Shown: piece after piece, positions 24,698-36,400 of the stretch
Position numbering within the stretch: the stretch's first letter is position 1
Layout of the letters: each line of letters opens with the position of its first letter
Source of the DNA: Strigamia acuminata
Taxonomy: Eukaryota; Arthropoda; Chilopoda; Geophilomorpha; Linotaeniidae
Assembly: GCA_949358305.1 (NCBI GenBank)
Contig: OX442316.1
Location: 12,896,001-12,960,000, forward strand
Direction of reading: 5' to 3'
DNA length: 64,000 nucleotides
Made by a program: the position numbers and the translations under genes
Notes under the pieces: generated by a model
What the model was told of the DNA's origin: nothing
Databases searched by the model: none
Seen by the model: only the letters and a program-made list of their open reading frames with translations

Positions 24698-26210
24698 GTT
24701 TTGATGGGAATTGTCGCGCGATGTCCACTTTTCTTGATACGAGCAAGGTTTTGTTAGGAGGCGTGGAGATTATCTTTCTACTTAGGTATGTAGTACTATT
24801 GTCCCACGAATGGGAATGAAGTCAAGGCTGTTGAGTTTGATGCGAGTGCGAGGCTCACCCTCCTCACTTGGCGCCTGAGGATGTGGGTGAGTGACCGTGT
24901 GGCGAGTGAAGCACCTAGATGGCCTGGGGGTTGTTGCGATGGTTTTTTCCAAGATGCAAGATGATTGAATTAATTTTCTGGAGTTTAAGACTGATGTCAA
25001 GTGTATTCGGTAGATGGGGTTGTGCAGTGTTGTGATTAGGAGGATTTTTATCGGATATCAAATGGTGCATTCAGATTTCCGTAGCATACTTGCTTAGCCA
25101 TGCGTGGACTACGTTTTATTAGATTTTTTTTGTGATGGGTGGTTTCCGAATTTTTATTATAGGTTTTTTTGTTGGATTTTGGAATTTTTGGAAATTGAAA
25201 GTTCAAATGGAATTTATATGACAAAAAAATTAAGATTTTAAAAAATAAAGGTTTTAATCGGGATTTTTTTTTGTGTTTTTGATTACTTTTGATTGTTATG
25301 TTTGTTTTTAATTTTGGGTTCGGTGGATGCGGTGGAAAATAAACAAGTTTCATGTTCGCGTGATAAATCTGAGTTTGTGCTCTCGTATTGGAACAAAAAC
25401 TCTCTAAAACTTTAGCCTGATACACGTGATTGACACACAAAGTAGAATAAATGGAGCATGAAATAAGCTCAAACAATTATTTTCAAATTTATTATAAATA
25501 ATAATAAAAAAAAAGTCTGTTATCAGTCAAGAAATAATATTAGTTGATTTACGGGGTTCGGTGACAATTTGTTTTATTAATTGCGATTTGTGCTTACTGT
25601 TGATACATCCGGGAAAAACCACAACCATTTGAACAGTAAAAGAAGAAATGTCGCTTATTTGATCAGCCATTTTGTATACAGACAGTTGTCAGGGACAACG
25701 GCGCGCACACAATAAAGACTTTTGCCTTTTCAATCAAACAATCGCGCAATTACTTATTTTGATGTTTAAATTCACTCACACTTACAAGAAGCCTACAATC
25801 CAAAGTAAGGATTTCCATTATGATGCCATATTTAAAGTTGTGCCAAAGATGGCAGTAATTGGTCCTTTTATCAGTTTTTGGGTGTTCAAGAAGGAAATTC
25901 CATTTTGTTGTTTGATGACCAGGAAATCGTGCAGTAAATTCCAAGAAAAAGTAAAATAAATAAATGTAACCAAAAAGCTTAAAATGAAAATAATAAATCA
26001 CACAAGACAAATTAATTGTGTCTCTTTCCGAATGCTGCAATGCAATTGTATAATTGATTCCCAAGTGCGTCACTGTGTCCGAAAAACAAAGATTAAAGGT
26101 GACGTTAAGTGAGTTTAAAAGAGCTTATCGGATTTACTGATAATGAAACGTATAAGTTGCTCTGCAATGACGACGAGCATTCTTGTCGAGCTTCGATTAA
26201 CGGCGTCAAT
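24698..26210. other. Divergent spacer between SLC5-B and SLC5-C
   Basis: The two transporter genes point away from each other here, so both promoters should lie in these 1.5 kb. The part at 24830-24930 is locally GC-richer and could be 5' UTR or promoter of SLC5-B. No TATA box, gene or TIR element was recognised. Confidence 0.45.
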
Positions 26211-29024
26211 ATGAGTTCTTCCGACGATGCAAGCCACTTCCATTGGGTGGATTACATCATCTTCATTCTGATGCTGTGTGTGTCTGTGTGCATTGGTCTT
26301 TTCTACGCATGTACTGGTGGTAAACAAAAAACAGCATCAGAATACTTGATGGGCAATAGAAACATGGGCAGGTTTCCCATTGGTAAATATTAACAGAAAT
26401 ACATTGAACACATTCACTCTTAATTAATTTGTTCTAGCAATGTCTTTGTTGGCGAGTTTCATGTCATCCATTGCAATGCTTGGAATGCCGTCAGAAATAT
26501 ATACGTACGGCATCCAATATTATTACATGTGTTTCGGGGTACTTTTGGCATTACCCGCTGCGATTTATATATTTATACCGGTTTTTTATAAACTGCGGTT
26601 GACTAGTACGCACGAGGTAAGATTTTTGTTTGAATTACAATTAAAAAAATCTAATCATTTGATCATTTATCTCGCTTTTCTATACAGTACATTGAACTTC
26701 GATTTAATAGAAGTTTGAGATACATTGGCAGTACTTTGTTTATATTGGCTATGGTAAATGAATGTCGCAATGATAAGGGAAATAAAATGCTTACGTGTTG
26801 TTGTTTTAATAGACTATTTATGCTGCTTTTGTGATTTATGGCCCGGCAATATCCTTAAGACAAGGTAAAAGATTATGTAACAATTAATGGAGTTTTAAAA
26901 ATAAATTATTGTCGTGATTTAGTAACGGGGATGAACATTTGGTGGTCTATTGCAACTATAGGAATAATTGGAACGTTTTATACAGCTGTTGTAAGTGTTT
27001 TGGTTGTTGTAATTTGTGTAGGAAGATTTATTCTGAAATTGAGTGTTGTTAGGGAGGAATTAAAGCTGTCATGTGGACTGATGTTGTGCAAGGAACGTTG
27101 ATGATCGGTGCTTTGCTCATGATTTGTGTCAAGGGGACAATTGATGTTGGTGGGATTGCGACAATAATTGAGAAGAATTCCGAAGGGAGGCGGCTTGATT
27201 CTTACGAGTAAAATGTTTTATACGAGTTTGGGACATTGTGTGACCATTTGTGTTGTATTGTAGTTTCAGTTTTGATCCTCGAGTTCGTTATACTTTCTGG
27301 GGATCCACCATAGCTCCTTTTCTGTCGTGGGCAGTTGTGTATGGTGTTTACCAAACGCAAGTACAAAGGTATTTGTCTGCGCCGACAATGAAAGATGCCC
27401 AAAAGTGAGTAAATTGAATGAGGAAATGAATTTTTAGTGAAGAAATTTGACATTTTATTGTTAGCTCCGTGTGGTGGAATATTCCTGGTCTCATTTTGAT
27501 GTATTCTTTATGTTGTTATATTGGATTTATTCTGTATGCGAGGTATTGGCAATGCGATCCTCTTGTGAACGAACAAATTGATGTTCCGGATCAAGTACGA
27601 GAAAATTGGGTTTATTTTTTATTTGGATTAATAAAATGTTTCTGTTTGGTTATTGTTGTAGATTGCACCATTCTTTGTAATGGAGACAATGTCTAAATAC
27701 CCAGGATTGCCCGGGCTGTATGTGGCTGGGGTTTTTAGCGGGTCTTTGAGGTATTAAGAAAGAAATTGAAGTTTTTAATTTCTACTTTAAATTTTTGTGT
27801 TTAAAATAGCACAGTGTCGTCTGTTTTTAATTCGCTTGCTGCGATTGTGTTGGAGGATTTCATACGTATGACGAAACGATGGAGGGACATAACGGAAGAG
27901 CAGGGTGCAACAATATCCAAAATAATAGGTCTTTTTTTATAGCCTTAATTGGTATTTTGTGTCGGTTTTCTGCAAAATATTCAATTTTTTGATTTTAGCT
28001 CTATCGTTTGGTGTGATTTGCCTCATTTTGGCCAGTCTGGGCGACTTACTTGGTAGTGTAATACAAGTAAGAATTAAGGAATTCAAATTTTGTTTTATTT
28101 GTGGTGTTTAATTGTGAGTAAAACATGTTTATAGTCTTCAACATACAACATTAATGTATTTACTGCAACACTTTTTGGAATTTTTGTGTTGGGCTTATTT
28201 TTTCCATGGTCAACATCTTTGGTATTTTAGAAGAAAAAAAAGAAAAGAAAATAGTTTTAGTTTGATTTGCATCGAATTTTTTTAGGGTACACTGATTGGC
28301 GTCGTTTTTGGAATGATTTTTGGATTTTGGCTGAGCATTGGCAGCCAAATGTATCATTATGTTCACCCACGACCTCCGATATCAATTGAAGCTTGCGACA
28401 TTGTTAATTCAACAATTTCGCTGGCTAATCGGACTTCAGTTGTTCCATTTTCTGAGTAAGTTTGACCTTGTTTATAAGCTAATTACACTTGTAATGATTT
28501 TTTTTTCTTTTTTTTAAATAATTAAGTGAAACAGTTTACGGTTTGTACAAAACTTCATATTTGTGGATGTCTCCTTTCGTGATATTTGTTGTTGTTGGAG
28601 TAAGTGAAGATGAAATAATTAATCAAATCAGGTGTTTGTATTGTTGTGGTTTTTCTCAAATTGTAGGTAGGCTTAATTGCCAGCTTTTTAACAGGTAAAG
28701 ATTTCTTAATGAGCTTTGTGGGTTGGTATTCCTGTGACATTGAGTTATTTTACAGGGCCTAATGACATAAATGCAGTTGATCCGAAGTTATTAACACCGA
28801 TCACGCGGTATACTTTGAAAAAAATATACGGGGCAAAGTTTCAGGTAAATCCGAGAAACGAGTTAAACGTGCGAGGACTTAGATGTTTAGTGTGAGCTTT
28901 TTTATATCTCAAGGATGAAGATTTCGCAATTGGTGAAGAAGGGCTTAAAGAGGCCTGGTTACATGAAAATGGGTTTGCGAAAAAAATCGAGTTGCAAATA
29001 AATAAGAATCATCATGTTAAATAG
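26211..29024 (+). CDS. SLC5-C: sodium/solute symporter on the opposite strand
   Basis: Seventeen exons: 26211-26382, 26438-26616, 26688-26753, 26813-26864, 26923-26990, 27053-27207, 27264-27404, 27465-27594, 27662-27750, 27810-27928, 27999-28066, 28135-28221, 28286-28455 (about), 28527-28599, 28667-28694, 28756-28844, 28914-29024; 598 residues. It starts MSSSDDASHFHWVDYIIF. Motifs: [93 protein letters not shown]. All introns are 50-100 nt and none holds a transposon, unlike the other members. The C-terminus is cut by two introns absent from the other genes, including a 28-nt micro-exon. An AATAAA signal lies about 150 bp after the stop. Predicted plasma-membrane Na+-coupled transporter, substrate unknown. 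Confidence 0.9.
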
Positions 29025-29380
29025 GAAATTTAATTGGTGGAATTCAATCACTTTGATTTTTTTGATTAAGTATGCAAGTTGTTATACGAATTAATGAAAT
29101 TAATCTAAGTTGTTGCACACTTTAATTTTGTATTTATTCTAGTAAGAGATTAGAGAATTAGCTCTGAATTTTGTAAATAAATAAATGATGTCATTGTTAG
29201 TCATTGCTTGATCAGTTATTATGTGCACCAATGGAAGCCAGAATAGTCACTAGCTGCATTCGAAAAGTCATTTAGACAATCTTTTGTGATGCGGATTAGT
29301 TGGGTAGTGGTCACCATGGACTGGTTGGGGGCAGCAGCACGATCTGGCCACTCCACTCGGCATCGTTTATCATAAAAAAG

Positions 29381-29639
29381 TCCCAGTCCAGCTTGAAGCT
29401 CACCTGCAGAATGAACGTTTACGGCTGTATCCACCAGGTAGTGCAAAAACTCACTGGTAAGTTGTGACCAATTGACATTGTGATGATGTCACACAGTCAT
29501 CTGAACCCATGATGTGAAAGTGATTAAGTGACATCATTTAAATGTCGATTTTTCACAACTTATCAGTGTGTTTTTTCACTACCTGGTGGATATAGCTGTA
29601 AATGCTCATTCTGCAGGTGAGCTTCAAGCTGGACTGGGA
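29381..29639. repeat. Imperfect inverted repeat, unclassified
   Basis: Two 60-bp segments (29381-29446 and 29573-29639) are inverse copies and contain AGCTTGAAGCTCACCTGCAG. Both translate outward to a similar peptide containing HSAGELQAGLG, so they may be the remains of a coding sequence duplicated head to head. Source unknown. Confidence 0.45.
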
Positions 29640-30010
29640 CGATTTTTATGTCCAAAAGGCTGTACTCACGAGGGGAACACCCGTATAAGACACTCACAGA
29701 TTGTTGTAATATTAAACAAGAAGGATTGTTATATCATGCTGAATGAGACCCTAAAGTAATTTCATTCCATAAACAGCCAACAATGCAAACAATGAGCTGA
29801 AAGTTAGCACTATTTTGTCTGTGTGTACATCCAATCTGAGCAATCAGGCCTAGTGTATGAATACTGTAAACAACAGTTGCTAGGTAAAAAATAGTTCCAA
29901 GATTAGCCTGTTCAAACCTTACTCTGGAACCCAAGTAATTTGATATCTCATGACATATGACATCACAACTTTGTTCACCAACATGACTGCCTGCATGAAG
30001 GCAACAATAG

Positions 30011-30084
30011 TGTCTAGTGGTGGCGCAGTGGTTAAGGCAATGAACTAGAAATCTTTCCACACAGGTTCAAATCCTGTTGTCTGT
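30011..30084 (+). repeat. tRNA-Ser(AGA)-like sequence in left arm of palindrome 2
   Basis: Reads GTGGCGCAGTGGTTAAGGCA, then GAACTAGAAATC, then the B box GGTTCAAATCCTG. This is close to eukaryotic tRNA-Ser(AGA), including the anticodon context CTAGAAA, but lacks the long variable arm. The inverse copy is at 31531-31606 on the - strand. Derived from a tRNA gene and probably not functional as one. Confidence 0.75.
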
Positions 30085-30202
30085 GAAAATTTTTACTTTT
30101 TTTTATTATTTATTTTTAGCAGTAAAGTTAATGTTTGTTATTTTATGTGTTAAAAAATTAAAATTAATTATATTAAAAATTTTTAAAAACAAATATAAAA
30201 TA

Positions 30203-31474
30203 CTCCCTCTGTCCCAAATTATGGTATACATTTCTCTAAAAAATTCTTGATTATCGTTAGTTTTGCATAATTTTAAGATATTTTAACTGAATAACCTTTC
30301 AAATTAAGTGCACTTTCTGATCACTAGGTGGCATTATGGGTAATTAATTTATAGTTCCATTATTGCTGAGTTGAATTTTCTCAAAATGGACTCAAATTTA
30401 AATGGCACCTGTTGTGCTTCAAATAAAATAAAAATGAATTTAGAAAATGGCTGTTTGCAAAGAAAAGTGACCAAAAAGAAGCAATTAACTGAAAATCAGC
30501 AAAATTATATACTCCAACTCTTGCTGAAACGAAGCAATGTAAGAAATAAGTTGAGTCGTGGCGCCATTAATGAAATTGCAGGAGAACTTGGAGTTACTAG
30601 ACTAACTATTTCACGAATTTGGCAAGAAGTGAAAAGACAATATAATGAAGGACATATTCCTGCTGATGTGTCATCAAAAAAGAATAAATGTGGCCGAAAA
30701 CGCAAGAATTATTCTGAAAATCTTAATAAAATTAGAGACATCCCTCTTAACCGACGAGGTACAATTCGAAAATTAGAAAATGTTTTTCCAGCTATTAGAA
30801 ATAAATTCCCAGTTGCAAATAAACGCAAGCCCATCTTTGTGCAGCAAGATAACGCCAAACCCCATTCTAGTGACAATGATGCTGTTTTGTTGGCCCAAGG
30901 ATCAAAAGATGGATGGTGTATTCAATTTAAATCGCAGCCACCAAATAGTCCAGACCTAAATGTTTTAGATCTTGGATTTTTCAATTCAATCCAATCACTA
31001 CAACACAAAGCTTCACCAAAAACAATTGACGAATTAATTGAATGTGTACAAAACGCATTCAATGAATTAAACAAAGACAAACTTGACAAAGTATTTTTAA
31101 CACTACAATGCTGTATGGAGTCAGTGATGACAGCAAAGGGTAACAACAATTACAAAATTCAACACATGAATAAAGAACAACTCCGTCGTCAGGGGCGTTT
31201 GCCGAATGCAGTCAGGATGCACTTGAAACTGCACGACAAAATTGTCATTGTTAATCACTATTGTTATTATTGTTAGGGAGTATTATTTATTATTATTGTT
31301 TACTCCACATTGTTTATTGTTGACTCAATTTATTAATAATTTAACTTAATTAAATTAATTTTATATTTATTTTGTATTTTTAATGATAAAAATCAAATAA
31401 AACCAGAAATGTATACCATAATTTGGGACAGAAAAAACACCCCAAATGTATACCATAATTTGGGACAGAGGGAG
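30203..31474 (+). mobile_element. Mariner element with Stowaway-type ends (DD39D-type)
   Basis: TIRs CTCCCTCTGTCCCAAATTAT and exact inverse, bordered by TA duplications (30201-30202 and 31475-31476); 1272 bp. The CTCCCTC-GTCCCA start is the hallmark of plant Stowaway MITEs and their mariner partners. The right end has an extra inner copy of the terminal 27 bp (about 31410-31435), so the TIR is doubled on that side. The insertion site is the loop of palindrome 2, which still reads ATAAAA/TA/ACAAACATT across the junction. Confidence 0.9.
30386..31276 (+). pseudogene. Internally deleted mariner transposase, DD39D-type
   Basis: Open frame of 296 codons from ATG 30386 to TAG 31276. The N-terminal part has a helix-turn-helix (VTRLTISRIWQEVKRQ). 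The C-terminal part has IFVQQDNAKPH and NSPDLNVLDLGFFNSIQSLQ, with 39 residues between the second and third Asp, the DD39D spacing of plant mariners. The block that should carry the first catalytic Asp is missing: the sequence passes from RGTIRKLE straight to NVFPAIRNKFP in frame. About 100-150 residues are absent compared with full-length relatives, so it cannot be catalytic, although DNA binding may remain. Confidence 0.85.
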
Positions 31475-31946
31475 TAACAAACATTAACTTTACTGCTAAA
31501 AATAAATAAAAAAAAAAAGTAAAAATTTTCACAGACAACAGGATTTGAACCTGTGTGGAAAGATTTCTAGTTCATTGCCTTAACCACTGCGCCACCACTA
31601 GACACTATTGTTGCCTTCATGCAGGCAGTCATGTTGGTGAACAAAGTTGTGATGTCATATGTCATGAGATATCAAATTACTTGGGTTCCAGAGTAAGGTT
31701 TGAACAGGCTAATCTTGGAACTATTTTTTACCTAGCAACTGTTGTTTACAGTATTCATACACTAGGCCTGATTGCTCAGATTGGATGTACACACAGACAA
31801 AATAGTGCTAACTTTCAGCTCATTGTTTGCATTGTTGGCTGTTTATGGAATGAAATTACTTTAGGGTCTCATTCAGCATGATATAACAATCCTTCTTGTT
31901 TAATATTACAACAATCTGTGAGTGTCTTATACGGGTGTTCCCCTCG

Positions 31947-32657
31947 TCAGTTGTCCAGATAAGTTAAAATACGGATTTTATTTATCCGATAACCGTATGC
32001 GTTTACATGGCATTAGTTTTATGGTTTACATGACGTCACATGTGAATTATCCATAATGCATTTTGATTATCTGGAACAACAAAATGGTTGTTTATCTATT
32101 TCAACCCTTAAACAAATCAAATTCCGACCCCAGAAATCGTGTTTTAGCTCATTTCACACCGTTTTCGGCACAAATTGTCTTTGGTATGTCGGTCTTGTTA
32201 TGGGGCGCACATCTAGCGCGACAAAATTTACCGCGATAACAATGTACCGTGACAAGCCAGCTCAAAAAAAATGGTTTTTTATCAAAAAAACAGTAAGGTT
32301 AGGTTCGCGGGGGCCCTTCTTATGAATTAAACCTAAAATATACGCAGTTTCCAAAGTCGCGGTAGATTCGTGTCGCGGTAGATTCGTGTCGTGGTAGATT
32401 GTTTCACGCTAGATGACACGCCCCCTTGTTAATACGACGATCCGACCGATAATCTGATAGAAGCATTTAATTTTCACATGCACGGGTCTGACGGGTGTTT
32501 ACATGCAGTTTTTAATGCGCAAAACGCCCAAAATCTACCTCATAAAACTGGAATTTAGTTTTCCTGTCTGTCTTTTCTGGAAAACTGGTTCGTTTACATG
32601 ATCAGTTTTCCAGAAAAGTAAAATTCGCATTTTCACTTATCTGTAAAACTGAGTACA
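31947..32657. mobile_element. CTCAG-family TIR element, copy 2 (major part)
   Basis: Left end split off at about 29662 by palindrome 2; right end TTATCTGTAAAACTGAGTAC. Rejoining across the TCA duplication restores GTACTCAGTTGTCCAGATAA, inverse to the right end. The interior includes a foreign 220-bp block (32201-32420). Confidence 0.7.
32201..32420. repeat. Dispersed repeat shared with 41705-41870
   Basis: Contains CAGTAAGGTTAGGTTCGCGG, GACAAGCC and repeated GTCGCGGTAGAT strings. The same series occurs in the same order at 41705-41870 inside another element. Probably a further, unclassified transposon. Confidence 0.55.
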
Positions 32658-33453
32658 TGCAAACATGGTAATTGAGAAGAAAGTTGAAAAGATTCGGTAG
32701 AGACAATAAAAGGAATTTTGGCTTGTCAACGATTTTGTGACACAATCGGTAGAAATGGATGAAGGCTTGTTTTGGAAAAGATTAAATGTTATCTTGTGAC
32801 AAACCAATTCTTTCTAGTGGCGCCATCTAGTGGCGATAATACAAAGGAGGAGTGCACACATTGCTTTTTCTTGAGTTTCGCAAATTTAGAATATAACAGT
32901 GCAGCGGAAGTTTCAGTGTACGAAGATTTCTGCGACTCTGCGTTGGAGTGGCAGCGACGAAAAGTTGCGAAAATCTCTGTCCTAAACATTGCCACGAATG
33001 CAGAAAGGAAATAATTGGTCTTCAATATTTTCACTTTGAAATAAAAATTGATATTTGTTTTGTGTGATGGAGATTTCTCGTTCAGATTTTTATTGCTTTT
33101 TGTGACAATACACTCATTAATCATCATTATTAAACCATACCGGTAACTCGTTGAGCACTAATGATGTACACAAATGATATTCATGTATGTTACGAGTGAC
33201 AACTTCACAATGACAAAAGCATTTTGGTTAAACATTTCCTTTATTATTACAAAACAAGGAAATATATCAATCTTGTTGAAATTCAACTAGGTGTTACAGC
33301 ACTAATTTTTACCACCAAAAATAAAAATTGAGACTTTTGTTGTTGAATTGCTGAAGTTAAATATCAAGTATATTTACAATTCTTGGATAATGTTTTCAAA
33401 TTTAAATTTTAATTGTGCCAATTGTGTTATCTTGTTGAGCAATTTTTTTATTG
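32658..33453. other. Spacer between transposons and SLC5-D
   Basis: AT-rich. It includes CTAGTGGCGCCATCTAGTGG at about 32815. Open frames at 32772-33014 (+) and 32789-33127 (-) overlap each other and show no domain, so no gene is called. Confidence 0.4.
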
Positions 33454-36400
33454 TTATTTTATTATTTTATTGTTATTAAGAAGTATTTCATTCATATTGA
33501 GTTCTGTCAAATTATCAGCTTTTTCCTTGTATGTTTCCTCAAGTTGGGGAATTTGTTTGTATTTTGCTGTAAGTTCTTTGTACTTTTTATTAAAGCATTT
33601 CTTCATTACTGAGTGTACGAAGGGGCTCAGTAAGTTCATGTCAAGATTTTTATTCGATCCTATAAATATAAAAGTTATCTCAGATGATTAGATTGGGAAT
33701 AAAGTTTTAATGAAACAAACCTATAAATAAACTACTCAAACTACCAACAAATACCGTCACGAAAAAAGCAATGGGCATGATCCAGAGATACGATGTTCTG
33801 TAGATATCTGGAATATCGTCTCTGCACGACAAAAATTTATATCCGGTATGATTTTTAAAGCACGAAAAGTGTTTTCGTACCTTGTGCTGTTTGGTGTCGG
33901 ACGTGGTGACCAATCTCCAAGAATGTCTGAGCAGTTTGCTGTAGATAAGGGCAGTAACGAGGTGGGTGGTGGACGATAAATTTGGGCACCGATTGAAATC
34001 CACCAACTTACTACCAGACCACAAACAATTCCAAGAATTGTTCCCTGACATGCAAGATTTTATATGATTAATTAACAGACACAAATAATAAATTATTATT
34101 ATTATTATTTTTACAATGGATGTAGCCCATGGATTCATTAGTCCAAGAACAAATAAGCCTAAAGTTGCACCCATGCTACCACCAATTAGGTATTGCATTG
34201 ACTGATTAATAAAAAAAAATAATTGTAAACAATGGAGAAAAAATTAATAATTGTTACCTGAATAATAGTGCCTAAATTCATTATGGCGGCAATCATGAGT
34301 AAGCAAATTAACCCATAACTCGCGGCTGTTTATGCAAATTTATGAATTAGATTGGTTCAATGCTTAGTTTGAATAGCAATTACCTATGCATTTAGATATG
34401 CACGCTGCCTTCTTATCTGTTAGTTTCTTCCATCTCGGTTTGATAAAATCTTGCAAAGTGATGGCTGCTAATGAGTTTAATATGGATGATAGGGTACTGT
34501 TGCGTGGTGAAAGAGAATTTTGAGTTAAAAGAGAATTTTTGGGATTAATTGGTAATTACCTTAAAGCCGCACAGTAAACTCCAGCTACAAATAAACCTGG
34601 CATTCCGGGAATCGAGCCCATTGTATGCATCACAAATAACGGGAAAAGCTGACATTCGAATGTAATATTAAAACGTGTATAGTCTGTGCACGGTATCTTG
34701 ATGCTAAATTCGTACTGCGCATCCCATTCTGCGCAGACGATTTTCTAATTCCAGTTGTTATATGGCAGTATTAAGCTTAATATTAGGCCTAACAATGCTA
34801 AAATAAAGTAAATAAACAACAATAAACTCATAATTAAAAGTAATTTACAACGTAGTACCAAAATATTTTTGTTTATTTATCTGATTTTTGCATTATTAGG
34901 CCTAATATTAGGCTTAATACTGCCATATAACAACTGGAATTAGAAAATCGTCTGCGCAAAATGGGATGTGCAGTACGAATTTAGCATCAAGATACCGTGC
35001 GCAGACTGTAGTTGCAAATCAAATTGTACGAGTTAATTACCTGGTCTGGTTTATCAATTTGTTGACTCGATAAAGGATCGCAATTCCAATACATAGCGTA
35101 CAATAGTAATCCAATCATGCAATACGTTGTTATTACTGGTACATTACATAGAATATTAGACCAGACACTTCTATTAAAACAAATACCAATTTCTGATTAT
35201 TTTCTCTTCCGTTTTAGAGCTTATTAATGATACTAAGTTATACCTTTGAGCTGATTTTTTGTTTGGACAACACATGAACCTTTGCAGTTGCATCTGACTT
35301 ACACCGTACAAAGACAGCGATTTGAGGACTGAATATATGAATAATCCCCAAGCGGTGAATCGTACGGTTGGGTCCGGACTAAAACTTGGTGCTCGCAGTC
35401 TTTCACCTTCTATGTTTTTATTAATGATGTAGGAAAGCCCACCAGCATTTATGGAACCTTTAATAATAGTTGCTAACAATGCTGCGATAAATATCAGAAG
35501 TTGTAAAACGTCCGTCCATACAACGGCCTTAATGCCACCCTAGGTTAGGATTATTTCAATTTTGATTGACAAATGGATTTAATGCTTGTGATATTAGAAG
35601 CTTACGATAGCCGTGTATATGGTGCCAATTATTGTGGTGGTTAAAATTGAAGTCCATACAGTTAAACCAGTAGCTGAAATTATTAATAAAATGAAGTAAA
35701 TTAGAATATAACAAAGGTTTTATGAAATTTTCATCAATCTTAGTATAAAGAATATCGTAGATATTCTTTTTTTTTTCGTAGACTAGTCGCTATTGAGCAA
35801 CGACCTTATCACGGACACGGATACAATCATAAGGATATCACGGTTGGAATAAAACAGGATAATGCTGCAGACGGGAAGTTTTATTACAACTACCGTCTTC
35901 CCCCGAATAAAACACCATGGTGTTGTATTCGAATATAACACCACCCTGGTGTTGTATTCGAATACAAAACCATGGTGTTGTATTCGTAAAAAAACATGTA
36001 AGTTTGCAAAAAAAGGAAAATTGTTAATATGTGTTTATGACTATGATTAAAAAAACAAACAATATCTTGTATGTTTTTATTTTTTGTGTTTTATTTAAAG
36101 TAAAAACAAAAAACAATAAAAATAAACTAAATAAAAACGTACATGTGCTGTATCGTTTGCGTTTTGGAAGCGTACACTGTACGTATTTCATAGTTTTTAA
36201 AAAATTCGAATATAAAACCATGGTGTTGTATTTGAAAACAATAAAAAATTCGAATATAACACCATGGTGTTGTATTCGAATATAACACCATGGTGTTATA
36301 GCTGAAGTGGTGTTATATTCGAATTTTCGGTCAATGTTTTCAAACTTGTCATTTCGAACAAAACTCGAATACAACACCATGGTGTTATATTCGGGGGAAG

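Larger units (their letters stand above)
29669..31946. mobile_element. Long palindromic element with tRNA-Ser-like arms, copy 2 (carries a mariner)
   Basis: Ends CGAGGGGAACACCCGTATAA and its inverse, flanked by TCA at 29666-29668 and 31947-31949. The arms of roughly 470-530 bp are essentially identical; an open frame of 108 codons is the same in both. The arms share the tRNA-like block and flanking sequence with palindrome 1 but have different tips. The element landed in the terminus of a CTCAG-family TIR element, splitting it. A mariner element later entered the loop. Confidence 0.85.

Noticed and set aside
29734-30060. Identical 108-codon frames at 29734-30060 (-) and 31555-31881 (+)
   Set aside because: They are the two arms of palindrome 2 and cross the tRNA-like block; no domain and no codon-level evidence of selection.
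32772-33127. Overlapping 80-codon (+) and 112-codon (-) frames
   Set aside because: Mutually overlapping, low complexity and without family resemblance.
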